64,000 bases of DNA from an uncultured Thermodesulfobacterium sp. (lineage in GTDB: Bacteria; Desulfobacterota; Thermodesulfobacteria; Thermodesulfobacteriales; Thermodesulfobacteriaceae): positions 29,609 to 93,608 of the forward strand of contig CALLJG010000008.1 of assembly GCA_938091335.1 (NCBI GenBank). The letters are read 5' to 3'. Positions 17,499-24,925 of the stretch are shown piece by piece (the first letter of the stretch is position 1; each line of letters starts with the position of its first letter). The notes under the pieces are model-generated. The model had not been told where the DNA came from and made no database searches. It saw only the letters and a program-made list of their open reading frames with translations. A program made the position numbers and the translations under genes.

Positions 17499-18323
17499 AT
17501 GGCAAATTTATTCCTTTTTCTATCTTTTTTTATTTATTTAATTTGTTGGATAGGATTTGGTTTTTATTTTAAAACGATGAAAAAAGAGGTTTTAAGGTAT
17601 GCACAGGGAATTTTAATTTTAGGATTTTTCTCTCACTCACTTTTTTGGATAATAAAACTTTATGAAATATTTTCTTTATCAATTCTTTCTTTTAAGGATG
17701 TTTTAAATTTTGTCTCTTGGGAACTTATTCTTATATATTTCTTTTTTTCTTTTTCTCCTTTAGAAATTTTTACAGCAGGCTTTTTTTTGCTTCCCATGGT
17801 ATTAGTAATTTTTGGTATTTCTTATCTTTTCCCTCAACAAATATTTTCTCCTTTTAGTCCGCATTTTAAAACTCTTTGGTTTCCTATACATGCACTAACG
17901 GGCCTATTGTCTCATGGTTTTTTATTATTTGGGGTTAATGTGTCAATTATGTATCTTTTACAGGAAAGAGAAATTAAGAAAAAACAACTAGGGATTTTTT
18001 TTAAAAAACTTCCACCTCTTGAATATTTAGACAGAGTTAATGAAAAATGTCTCTATTTAGGATTTATTCTTTTATCTTTAGCTATAATAAGTGGAGCTAT
18101 TTGGAGTGAATCAGCTTTTGGAAATTATTGGAGATGGTCTCCTAAGGAAGTTATTACCTTGGTTTTATGGTTTATTTATGCTATTTTAATTCATCAAAGA
18201 GTTTTGATTGGTTGGAGAGGTAAAAAAGCAGCTTATATGTTTTTAGTAGGGTTTAGCCTATGGTGTATTAGTTTTTTTGTGATAAATTTATTTTCTAAAG
18301 GATTTCATACTTATGGCTTTTGA
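17499..18323 (+). CDS. Cytochrome c assembly / HemX-like membrane protein (CcsA family)
   Basis: The 274-residue protein has about eight hydrophobic segments. The tryptophan-rich haem-handling motif appears as NYWRWSPKEV (about 210-219), with flanking conserved histidines (HALTG, LIHQ, FHTYGF). CcsA/CcsB proteins deliver haem to apocytochrome c, while HemX members sit next to hemA and affect glutamyl-tRNA reductase. Overlap with hemA by 11 bp supports the HemX interpretation. The start ATG is reached shortly after the uspA stop. Which role applies cannot be settled here. Confidence 0.85.
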   Translation: MANLFLFLSFFIYLICWIGFGFYFKTMKKEVLRYAQGILILGFFSHSLFWIIKLYEIFSLSILSFKDVLNFVSWELILIYFFFSFSPLEIFTAGFFLLPMVLVIFGISYLFPQQIFSPFSPHFKTLWFPIHALTGLLSHGFLLFGVNVSIMYLLQEREIKKKQLGIFFKKLPPLEYLDRVNEKCLYLGFILLSLAIISGAIWSESAFGNYWRWSPKEVITLVLWFIYAILIHQRVLIGWRGKKAAYMFLVGFSLWCISFFVINLFSKGFHTYGF

Positions 18324-19686
18324 TATAACTATCCTTTTAATTGGATTGAATCATAAAACTGCTCCTGTAGAGATTAGAGAAAAATTATCTTTTAAAAACT
18401 TCCCTTATCATCCTTTAGAAAAACTAAAAAATGATTTTCTTCCCTTTAAAGAAGCTTATTTTTTATCTACTTGTAATCGAGTAGAGTTTTGCTTTATCTT
18501 AGAAAATTCCAAAAAAGATAAATTTTTAGACAATTTTATCTCTTTTTTGGAAAAAGAGGTTCTTTTACCATGGAATGAATTAAGTCAACATATCTATTTT
18601 TTGGAAAATGAAGAAGCTGTAAAACATCTTTTTGAAGTTGCCTGCGGACTTGATTCAATGGTAATAGGAGAGCCTCAAATTTTAGGGCAAATAAAAGAAG
18701 CCTATAAGGAGGCTTTAAACTTCAAAACATCTGGAATTATTTTAAATAGATTATTTCACAGATGTTTTTTTGTAGCTAAAAGAGTAAGAACAGAAACAGG
18801 AATTGGAGGAGGAGCAGTCTCTATAAGTTATGCTGCATATGGACTTGCTAAAAAAATTCTTGGTTCTCTAAGAGAAAAAAATTTACTTTTATTAGGTGCA
18901 GGAGAAATGGCTGAACTTGCTTGTATGCACTTTCTTTCTGGAGGTATTAAAAAAATATTAATTGCTAACAGAACCCTTTCAAAGGCTTTAGAACTTGCTG
19001 AAAAATTTAAAGGGTATGCATATTCTTTGGATGAATTACCAACAGCCTTAACTTTAGCAGATATCGTAATTTCATCTACTTCTGCACCATCTTATATTAT
19101 AACCAAAAATTTAGTTGCTTCTGTTTTAAAACCAAGAAAATATAAACCTTTATTTATAATCGATATAGCAGTACCAAGAAATGTAGAACCAGAAGTTAAT
19201 AAATTAGAAAATGTTTTTCTTTATAATATAGATGATCTTAAATCAGTAGTGGAGGAAAATTTAAAAGAAAGACAAAAAGAAGCACTTAGAGCTAAAATTA
19301 TTCTAGAAGAGGAGGTTTTTAAATTTCAAAAATGGCTTAAAGAATTAGATTTTTATCCCACTTTAAAAGCTTTAACTGAAAAAGCTGAAATTATTAGAGA
19401 AAAAGAACTTTCAAAAACCTTAAAAAAACTTAAAAACTTATCTAAAGAAGAAATAGAAGCTATTGAAATTTTAACTCGTTCTTTAATTCAAAAACTCTTA
19501 TATTATCCTATAAATTTTATTAAAAAAAGTTATCATGAAGAGGGCAAATATGCAATAAGCCTAATAAGGCAAATTTTTGAGCTTGACGAACCTTTCAAAG
19601 AAGTAAGTGACAGTGAACTTGAAGAATTATTTAACATTTCAGAAAAGAATAAAATTTCTGAACAAAAAAAGGAATTGATCCAATAA
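18313..19686 (+). CDS. hemA: Glutamyl-tRNA reductase
   Basis: HemA reduces glutamyl-tRNA to glutamate-1-semialdehyde, starting tetrapyrrole synthesis. The protein begins LIGLNHKTAPVEIREKL and has the catalytic Cys in LSTCNRVEF and the GLDSMVIGEPQILGQ segment. The NADPH-binding LLLGAGEMAELA and the C-terminal dimerisation helix are also present. Length (457) is slightly above the usual 420-450, with an extra hydrophilic tail. It overlaps the hemX-like gene. Confidence 0.98.
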   Translation: MAFDITILLIGLNHKTAPVEIREKLSFKNFPYHPLEKLKNDFLPFKEAYFLSTCNRVEFCFILENSKKDKFLDNFISFLEKEVLLPWNELSQHIYFLENEEAVKHLFEVACGLDSMVIGEPQILGQIKEAYKEALNFKTSGIILNRLFHRCFFVAKRVRTETGIGGGAVSISYAAYGLAKKILGSLREKNLLLLGAGEMAELACMHFLSGGIKKILIANRTLSKALELAEKFKGYAYSLDELPTALTLADIVISSTSAPSYIITKNLVASVLKPRKYKPLFIIDIAVPRNVEPEVNKLENVFLYNIDDLKSVVEENLKERQKEALRAKIILEEEVFKFQKWLKELDFYPTLKALTEKAEIIREKELSKTLKKLKNLSKEEIEAIEILTRSLIQKLLYYPINFIKKSYHEEGKYAISLIRQIFELDEPFKEVSDSELEELFNISEKNKISEQKKELIQ

Positions 19687-19693
19687 AAATAAA

Positions 19694-20116
19694 TTAAAAG
19701 GGAATATCTTCATCTTCAAAATCTTCTTCTAAATTTTGTGAATTCATTTCTTCTGAAAAATTAATTTTCTTTTCTTCTAATTCTGAGGATAACCTTTTTT
19801 CCAAAATTTGAAGATTATTAGCTACTATTTCAGTAACATATCTTTGAAATCCTTGTTTATCTTCAAACTTTCTAGTTCTAAGCTTGCCTTCTATGTAAAC
19901 TCTAATACCTTTAGATAAATACTCTCCACAAAATTCTGCCAATTTTCCAAAGGCTACTATCCTATGCCATTCAGTAAGCACTTCTTTTTCTCCATTTCTA
20001 ATTATCACTTCATTAGTCGCTATCCTAAAAGTAGCTATTGGTTTCCCATCTAAAGTATATCTAATCTCAGGATCTGCCCCGAGTCTTCCTATTAAAATAA
20101 CTTTGTTTACACTCAT
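19694..20116 (-). CDS. ssb: Single-stranded DNA-binding protein
   Basis: The OB fold begins SVNKVILIGRLGADPEIRYT, with TEWHRIVAFGKLAEF and YIEGKLRTRKFED, covering residues 1-105. A short linker leads to the acidic interaction tip EDEDIPF. At 140 residues it is a compact SSB. It converges on hemA (8 bp apart) and is divergent from the alcohol dehydrogenase gene. Its tip is useful for comparison with the element protein at 57,621, which ends similarly. Confidence 0.97.
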   Translation of the reverse strand: MSVNKVILIGRLGADPEIRYTLDGKPIATFRIATNEVIIRNGEKEVLTEWHRIVAFGKLAEFCGEYLSKGIRVYIEGKLRTRKFEDKQGFQRYVTEIVANNLQILEKRLSSELEEKKINFSEEMNSQNLEEDFEDEDIPF

Positions 20117-20184
20117 TATTGTTTTATAATAGAGCAGTTTTAATTTTTTTCAATTTATATTAAATTAAAATATCTTAAAAAAAT

Positions 20185-21216
20185 ATGAAAGCCTGGGCAA
20201 TAGAAAAAATTTCAAATATTTCTAAAACACAAAATTTTTTAAATTTGATTGAATTAGAAGATCCAGTTCCTTCAAAAAATGAAATTATAATAAAGGTTTA
20301 TGCATGTGGTATTTGCCATACTGAAATAGATGAAATAGAAGGAAGAGTTTTACCTTCTTTTTTCCCTATTATCCCTGGACATCAAATAGTCGGAGAGGTA
20401 GTCGAAGTAGGAAAAGAGGTTACAAGATTTAAAGTTGGAGACAGAGCTGGGGCTGGTTGGATTTATTCTTGTTGTGAAAAATGTGAATATTGTAAAAGAG
20501 GATTAGAAAATCTCTGTTTAAATTTTAAAGCAACAGGAAAAGATGCTCATGGAGGTTATGCAGAATATTTCAAAATAAAAGAAACTTTTGCTTTTCATTT
20601 ACCTAAAACTTTTTCTTATGAAGAACTGGCACCTCTTTTTTGTGCAGGAGCTATTGGTTACAGAGCTATTAAACTTGCAAGTCCTAAAGATGAACAAAAT
20701 ATTGGATTAGTTGGATTTGGAGCATCTGCTCATTTAATTTTAAAACTTATTAAGGCTCTTTTCCCTTTTTCTAAAATTTTCGTTTTTACAAGAGATCCTG
20801 AAAAAAGAAAGTTTGCTTTAGATCTTGGAGCTTTTTGGGCAGGAGATATAGAAGAAGAACCTCCTAAAAAACTTCATTGCGCAATTGATACTACCCCTGT
20901 TTGGAAACCACCCTTAGCAGTTTTAAAATTTCTTGTTCCAGGAGGAAGACTTGTAATAAATGCTATTAGAAAAGAAAATAAAGATAAAGAAGCTTTTTTA
21001 AGTTTAGATTATTCTCAGGATCTATGGTTAGAAAAGGAAATAAAAAGTGTAGCCAATGTAACAAGAAAAGATATAATGGAATTTTTAAAACTTGCAGAAA
21101 CTTTTAATATTAAGCCAAAGGTAAAAATTTATCCCTTTGAAAAAGCAGAACAAGCTATCAAAGATATAAAAGAAAAAAAGATAAAAGGAGCTAATGTTTT
21201 AAAAATAGTGAAATGA
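20185..21216 (+). CDS. Zinc-dependent alcohol dehydrogenase family protein
   Basis: The 343-residue medium-chain dehydrogenase has the catalytic zinc site CGICHTEIDEIEGRV with GHQIVGEVVEVG, and the structural zinc cysteines CCEKCEYCKRGLENLC. A Rossmann-type NAD(P) site is GLVGFGASAHL. It resembles AdhA-type enzymes acting on small alcohols or aldehydes, but the substrate is not predictable. It overlaps ispF by 4 bp (ATGA). Confidence 0.93.
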   Translation: MKAWAIEKISNISKTQNFLNLIELEDPVPSKNEIIIKVYACGICHTEIDEIEGRVLPSFFPIIPGHQIVGEVVEVGKEVTRFKVGDRAGAGWIYSCCEKCEYCKRGLENLCLNFKATGKDAHGGYAEYFKIKETFAFHLPKTFSYEELAPLFCAGAIGYRAIKLASPKDEQNIGLVGFGASAHLILKLIKALFPFSKIFVFTRDPEKRKFALDLGAFWAGDIEEEPPKKLHCAIDTTPVWKPPLAVLKFLVPGGRLVINAIRKENKDKEAFLSLDYSQDLWLEKEIKSVANVTRKDIMEFLKLAETFNIKPKVKIYPFEKAEQAIKDIKEKKIKGANVLKIVK

Positions 21217-21692
21217 ATTTTAAATTTGCTTTAGGTTTCGATATTCATAAATTAGTCCCTAACAGAAAATTAAAACTTTGCGGAATAGAAATACCTTATG
21301 AAAAGGGACTTCTTGGATACTCTGATGGAGATGTTGGATTACATGCTCTTATAGATGCTGCTCTGGCTGCAGCTGGTTTTCCTGATATGGGGATACTTTT
21401 CCCTGAAGGAGATCCTCAATATAAAAATATTGACAGTACTTTACTTCTTAAAAAAACCCTTAAACTTCTAAAAAAAAGTGGATTTAAAATTATTCAGGTA
21501 GATCTCACTTTTATTTGTGATAAACCTAAACTTTCTGATTATTATTCTAAAATGAAAGAACAATTATCCAACCTTTTAAAAATAGAACCCTCTTATATTG
21601 GTATAAAGGCAAGAACTACAGAAGGATTGATAAAACATGAAGAAACAATAGCATGTATTTGTTTGGTAATTTTAGAAAAACTTGTTTTTTAA
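21213..21692 (+). CDS. ispF: 2-C-methyl-D-erythritol 2,4-cyclodiphosphate synthase
   Basis: IspF forms the cyclodiphosphate in the non-mevalonate isoprenoid pathway. The 159-residue protein shows GFDIHKLVPNRKLKLCG (zinc Asp and His), GYSDGDVGLHALIDAAL, PDMGILFPEGDPQYKN, and the C-terminal KARTTEGL. The canonical zinc-ligand His in the D-x-H and LH pairs is present. Its start overlaps the alcohol dehydrogenase stop. Confidence 0.97.
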   Translation: MNFKFALGFDIHKLVPNRKLKLCGIEIPYEKGLLGYSDGDVGLHALIDAALAAAGFPDMGILFPEGDPQYKNIDSTLLLKKTLKLLKKSGFKIIQVDLTFICDKPKLSDYYSKMKEQLSNLLKIEPSYIGIKARTTEGLIKHEETIACICLVILEKLVF

Positions 21693-21718
21693 AAATAATG
21701 TGGTACCTTAATTCTAAA

Positions 21719-21770
21719 GATAGAAGACTGAGTTTTTAGAGTCCTATTCTCTAAAATCTCAACTTCTATC
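21719..21770. repeat. Large imperfect hairpin between ispF and the FKBP gene
   Basis: Outer arms GATAGAAG (21719-21726) and CTTCTATC (21763-21770) are perfect. Inner arms GAGTTTTTAGAG (21730-21741) and CTCTAAAATCTC (21749-21760) pair with one mismatch around TCCTATT. No U-run follows, so it is not a classical terminator. It ends about 25 nt before the FKBP start and could be an mRNA leader structure or processing site. Confidence 0.6.
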
Positions 21771-21794
21771 AATTAAACTAAAGGAGTTAAAAAA

Positions 21795-22259
21795 ATGCGT
21801 AAAGTCCAAATGGGAGATGTGGTAAGTATTCATTGTATTGGTAAACTTAAAAATGGAGAAATTTTTGAGAATACTTATGATGCTGAACCTTTTATTTTTC
21901 AAGTTGGTTCTCCTGAGATAATTCCTGGTTTATCAGAAGCTCTCATTGGTATGGAAGAAGGAGAAGTAAAAGAAGTTTTAATTCCTTACGATAAAGCTTT
22001 TGGTCCAAGAGACGAAAATTTAGTAAGAACTATTCCTAGAGATGCTTTAAGCTTGAATATAGAACCAGAAGCTGGACTAATGTTAAATCTTATAATAGAC
22101 ACTCCTCAAGGAGAAATGAGCTTTCCTGCCATTATAGTAAAAGTAACAGATAATGAAATTGTTCTTGATCTTAATCCCCCTTTAGCAGGGGAAGATCTTT
22201 TTTTTCAAATTAAACTTTTAAAAATTATTACCCTAGAGGAAGAAGAAATAATTTCTTAA
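21795..22259 (+). CDS. FKBP-type (SlyD-like) peptidyl-prolyl cis-trans isomerase
   Basis: The 154-residue cytosolic protein has the FKBP core split by an insert-in-flap domain as in SlyD. VSIHCIGKLKNGEIFENT and PFIFQVGSPEIIPGLSEALIGM form the FKBP part, PYDKAFGPRDENLV the catalytic loop, and the central segment (about 75-125) the IF domain. The C-terminus lacks SlyD's metal-binding His-rich tail. AAAGGAG precedes the ATG. It is the last chromosomal protein gene before the integration site. Confidence 0.93.
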   Translation: MRKVQMGDVVSIHCIGKLKNGEIFENTYDAEPFIFQVGSPEIIPGLSEALIGMEEGEVKEVLIPYDKAFGPRDENLVRTIPRDALSLNIEPEAGLMLNLIIDTPQGEMSFPAIIVKVTDNEIVLDLNPPLAGEDLFFQIKLLKIITLEEEEIIS

Positions 22260-22395
22260 TTCCTAAGCAATTATTTTGATTACTTAAATCTTTAACAATC
22301 TAGAAGCATTCTAAAACATAACAATTGTATTCTATAGGTCCTTTAAAAAGCGCATCTGATAATCCTGACAATGAGGATGGTAAAATATTTTTCTC

Positions 22396-22423
22396 TTGAC
22401 AAAACTGATTTAATTTATTAATT
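22396..22423 (+). promoter_or_regulatory. Putative promoter of tRNA-Ala
   Basis: A perfect TTGACA (22396-22401) is followed after 16 bp by the AT-rich hexamer TTAATT (22418-22423). The tRNA starts 11 nt later. The -35 is clear and the -10 is a weak match (TTAAAT at 22423-22428 is an alternative). Confidence 0.5.
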
Positions 22424-22434
22424 TAAATAGAAAA

Positions 22435-22506
22435 GGGGCCGTAGCTCAGCGGGAGAGCGCGTGAATGGCATTCACGAGGTCGTGGGTTCAAGTCCCACCG
22501 GCTCCA
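22435..22506 (+). tRNA. tRNA-Ala (anticodon GGC); presumed integration target
   Basis: The 72-nt gene gives a full cloverleaf: acceptor GGGGCCG/CGGCTCC with the alanine identity pair G3-U70, D stem GCTC/GAGC, anticodon stem CGTGA/TCACG around ATGGCAT (anticodon GGC), T stem GTGGG/CCCAC with TTCAAGT, and discriminator A. CCA is not encoded. The integrase gene lies 260 bp downstream, so the tRNA 3' end is the likely left attachment site, and the tRNA remains intact after integration. Confidence 0.96.
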
Positions 22507-22630
22507 CAAATATTAAATATCTTAATAGAGTATAACATTTCACTAAATCCAACAAAGTCTCATCAATCAAGGCTTTTATGGTTTTTAAAGTCTAAAATAA
22601 TTTTATAAAATTTCATTTAATCTTGAAAAA

Positions 22631-22743
22631 GTGTTGGTATATGTTATGGTATTTGAGAAGGGTGTTGGTATTTAGGGTTTATGTTTTTGGAGTTTATGTT
22701 TTGGTATATTTTGGGGTTTATGTGTTGTGGGAGGTGTTGGTAT
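22631..22743 (+). repeat. Five GTGTTGGTAT-like direct repeats upstream of the integrase
   Basis: GTGTTGGTAT occurs exactly at 22631-22640, 22662-22671 and 22734-22743. Variants lie at 22642-22652 (TGTTATGGTAT) and 22696-22707 (ATGTTTTGGTAT). Between them a second motif, GGGTTTATGT with variants, recurs three times (near 22675, 22690 and 22714). The block separates the attachment site from int, where tyrosine-integrase arm sites and excisionase sites are expected. Confidence 0.7.
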
Positions 22744-22766
22744 TGAAAAAAGTTTGGGGGTAGAGT

Positions 22767-23957
22767 ATGAGCAAGCTTACGGTTCAGAAAATAAAGGCTT
22801 TAGAGCCAGCTGAGAAGCCTTATAAGGTGAGTGATGGTATGGGGTTATATCTTTTAGTTACTCCTCGAGGTAGCAAGTTATGGAGGATGAATTATCGTTA
22901 TAGGGGAAAGCAGAAGACTCTTTCATTTGGGGCTTATCCTATTATTTCTCTTCAGGAGGCAAGAAATTTTTGTTTAGAAGCAAAAAAATTACTTGCTCAA
23001 GGTTTAGATCCGAGTGAGCATTTAAAAGGTAAAGTCTATAGAGATTCATCTGTTCTTTTCAAAAACATAGCTGAGGATTTTTATTCCAAATATGCATCTT
23101 CTTGGGATGAAGAATATGCTAGTACTGTAAAGCTAAGGCTTCAAAAATGGATTTATCCTATAATTGGAGACAAGCCTATTAATGAAATTACAATACAAGA
23201 TATAACAAAAATTTTGGACATCCTTATAGAACATCAAAAACATGGTACAGCTAAAAAAGTTAAACTAATTATTGGTCAAATTTTTAGATATGCTGTTTTA
23301 AAAGGGTTAACAAATTTTGATCCAACTCAAGTTTTAAAAGGATACATAAAGCATAAAGAGAAGCATTATCCAGCTGCTACTACACCTGAAGCATTTAAAT
23401 CTATTTTACTAGCTATCTGGGATTATCCACATTCTATTACAATAAAAAATGCGTTGCGAACATTAATATACACTTTCCAGAGACCTGGTGAAGTTGTCTC
23501 AATGAAATGGAGTCAGATAGATTTAAAAAGAAAGGAGTGGTTATTTACACTAAGCAAAGTTCAAAGAGAGCATATTGTACCATTATCAAGACAGATGTGT
23601 AAAATCTTAGAAGAACAAAAAAAGTTTACAGAGTATCTAGAATCACCTTTTGTATTTCCTTCAATTACCAGTCCTAAGACAAGACCAATAAGAGTTGAAA
23701 CATTAAATGCTGCCTTAAAAAGAATAGGTATAAATACAAAAGAAGAACAAACAAGTCATGGATTTAGAGCAGTTGCAAGAACTTTATTACACGAAGTTTT
23801 AGGGTATGAACCAGATGTAATTGAACATCAACTTGGACATATGGTCCCAGATAGACTGGGAAAAGCTTATAATCGGACAAGATTTATAGAAAAACGAAGA
23901 GAAATGATGCAAAAATGGGCAGATTATGTGGACTCACTAATAAAAAACAACTCATAA
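22767..23957 (+). CDS. int: P4-type tyrosine integrase
   Basis: The 396-residue recombinase should insert and excise the element at tRNA-Ala. The DUF4102-like arm-binding N-terminus (about 1-85) reads SDGMGLYLLVTPRGSKLWRMNYR. A SAM-like core-binding domain (about 95-180) and the catalytic domain follow. Catalytic residues are visible: Arg in FQRPGEVVSMKW, His-x-x-Arg in HGFRA, the LGH box and the tyrosine in GKAYNR. It points away from the tRNA. No strong Shine-Dalgarno is evident, although GGGGGTAGAGT precedes the ATG. It converges with the alpA-like gene 3 bp away. Confidence 0.96.
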   Translation: MSKLTVQKIKALEPAEKPYKVSDGMGLYLLVTPRGSKLWRMNYRYRGKQKTLSFGAYPIISLQEARNFCLEAKKLLAQGLDPSEHLKGKVYRDSSVLFKNIAEDFYSKYASSWDEEYASTVKLRLQKWIYPIIGDKPINEITIQDITKILDILIEHQKHGTAKKVKLIIGQIFRYAVLKGLTNFDPTQVLKGYIKHKEKHYPAATTPEAFKSILLAIWDYPHSITIKNALRTLIYTFQRPGEVVSMKWSQIDLKRKEWLFTLSKVQREHIVPLSRQMCKILEEQKKFTEYLESPFVFPSITSPKTRPIRVETLNAALKRIGINTKEEQTSHGFRAVARTLLHEVLGYEPDVIEHQLGHMVPDRLGKAYNRTRFIEKRREMMQKWADYVDSLIKNNS

Positions 23958-23960
23958 CAA

Positions 23961-24155
23961 TTATACATTTTCCTGTCTTTGTTGTTTATATCTTTTAATC
24001 ATCCATTTATCAATTTCAACTTTATCCCAAATAAGTAGTCTTTGCCCAAGACGTATAGGTTGTGGAAATTCCCCTTTGCGAAGTAAACGAAATATAGAAG
24101 CTCTTGAAATCTTTACATAATTTGTTAACTCTTTCAACCTAAAATATCTTTGCAT
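23961..24155 (-). CDS. AlpA-like HTH protein, putative excisionase
   Basis: The 64-residue protein has the AlpA/HTH_17 pattern: FRLKELTNYVKISRASIFRLLRKGEFPQPIRLG followed by LIWDKVEIDKWM. AlpA of CP4-57 activates integrase expression, and related proteins act as directionality factors. It is the last gene of the transfer-direction strand and abuts the end of int, so its expression could follow read-through from the tra operon. Activator versus excisionase roles cannot be separated from sequence. Confidence 0.85.
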   Translation of the reverse strand: MQRYFRLKELTNYVKISRASIFRLLRKGEFPQPIRLGQRLLIWDKVEIDKWMIKRYKQQRQENV

Positions 24156-24231
24156 ATAATACCCCCTGGAAATTTGTGAGCTTTTTATAGATAATTAGAA
24201 ATTTTCAATTATTATCGTCTATTTATCGTCA

Positions 24232-24429
24232 TTAATCATCAAAAGGACGATATTCTGCAAAATACCAATCATCATAATCATCACGTCTTCTGGTTTTCCT
24301 TTCTTTCCCTTCTGATTCAGATGCATGTTTTTCTATATATCTTCTTAAAGCAAGAAAGCATTGGTGAATAGCTACAAAAAACTTTTGACCTAGATGTTCT
24401 AACTTGCCTAAATTTTTATCCTCTCTCAT
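24232..24429 (-). CDS. Small hydrophilic hypothetical protein
   Basis: This 65-residue protein starts MREDKNLGKLEHLGQ and has a helix with FFVAIHQCFLALRRYIEKHA. Its tail is strongly charged (KERKTRRRDDYDDWYF). GGAGGT lies 6 nt upstream of the ATG, which supports translation. It is not a pilin candidate because it lacks a signal peptide and two membrane helices. No family recognised. It lies between the traG cluster and the alpA-like gene. Confidence 0.65.
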   Translation of the reverse strand: MREDKNLGKLEHLGQKFFVAIHQCFLALRRYIEKHASESEGKERKTRRRDDYDDWYFAEYRPFDD

Positions 24430-24494
24430 ATTTTTACCTCCTTAACTATTATTTATATTTCTATTAATTATAATTAGAACTTTAAAAAAGTGAC

Positions 24495-24923
24495 TTAATT
24501 AAGTGTATCAGGTTCATTAAGATGATTCAATTGTTCTAGAGATTTTTCAGTCTCAGTTTGAGAGGATTTTTTTAATCTTTCTAACAAATCAAGCATTCCT
24601 TCAAGTTTGTATATGTCTTTACTATCTAAAGTAAAAGTATAAACCCTAGTTGCAACTATATCAAGCTCTTTCATAAAGAATGCAAAAATGTTAGGGTGTT
24701 CTGATAAATATCTCAAGATAGGCTTATTTATTACATAAACTAAATCTTCCCTATCTCCGATCTTTAGCAGAACATAAGTTTCATTTAAACAAGATAGACT
24801 CACATATAGCTTTCTACCTCTATAAGCAAAATCTAATTTTTTAACATCTTCTTCCTCACTATCTAGGTAGACAACCAACAAACCCAAACCATTGTCTAAA
24901 AAGAAAGCCCCTTTTATCTCCAT
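24495..24923 (-). CDS. Hypothetical protein coupled to traG
   Basis: The 142-residue product (MEIKGAFFLDNGLGLLVVYL...) appears to have a beta-rich N-terminal half and a helical, charged C-terminal half (LEGMLDLLERLKKSS). No signal peptide or known motif is seen. It starts 2 bp after the traG stop, so it is translationally coupled and probably helps the transfer system or is an accessory cytoplasmic factor. Function unknown. Confidence 0.7.
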   Translation of the reverse strand: MEIKGAFFLDNGLGLLVVYLDSEEEDVKKLDFAYRGRKLYVSLSCLNETYVLLKIGDREDLVYVINKPILRYLSEHPNIFAFFMKELDIVATRVYTFTLDSKDIYKLEGMLDLLERLKKSSQTETEKSLEQLNHLNEPDTLN

Positions 24924-24925
24924 AA

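Noticed and set aside
24232-24429. Small ORF as a TraA pilin
   Set aside because: It lacks a signal peptide and the paired hydrophobic segments of F-type pilins and is strongly charged.
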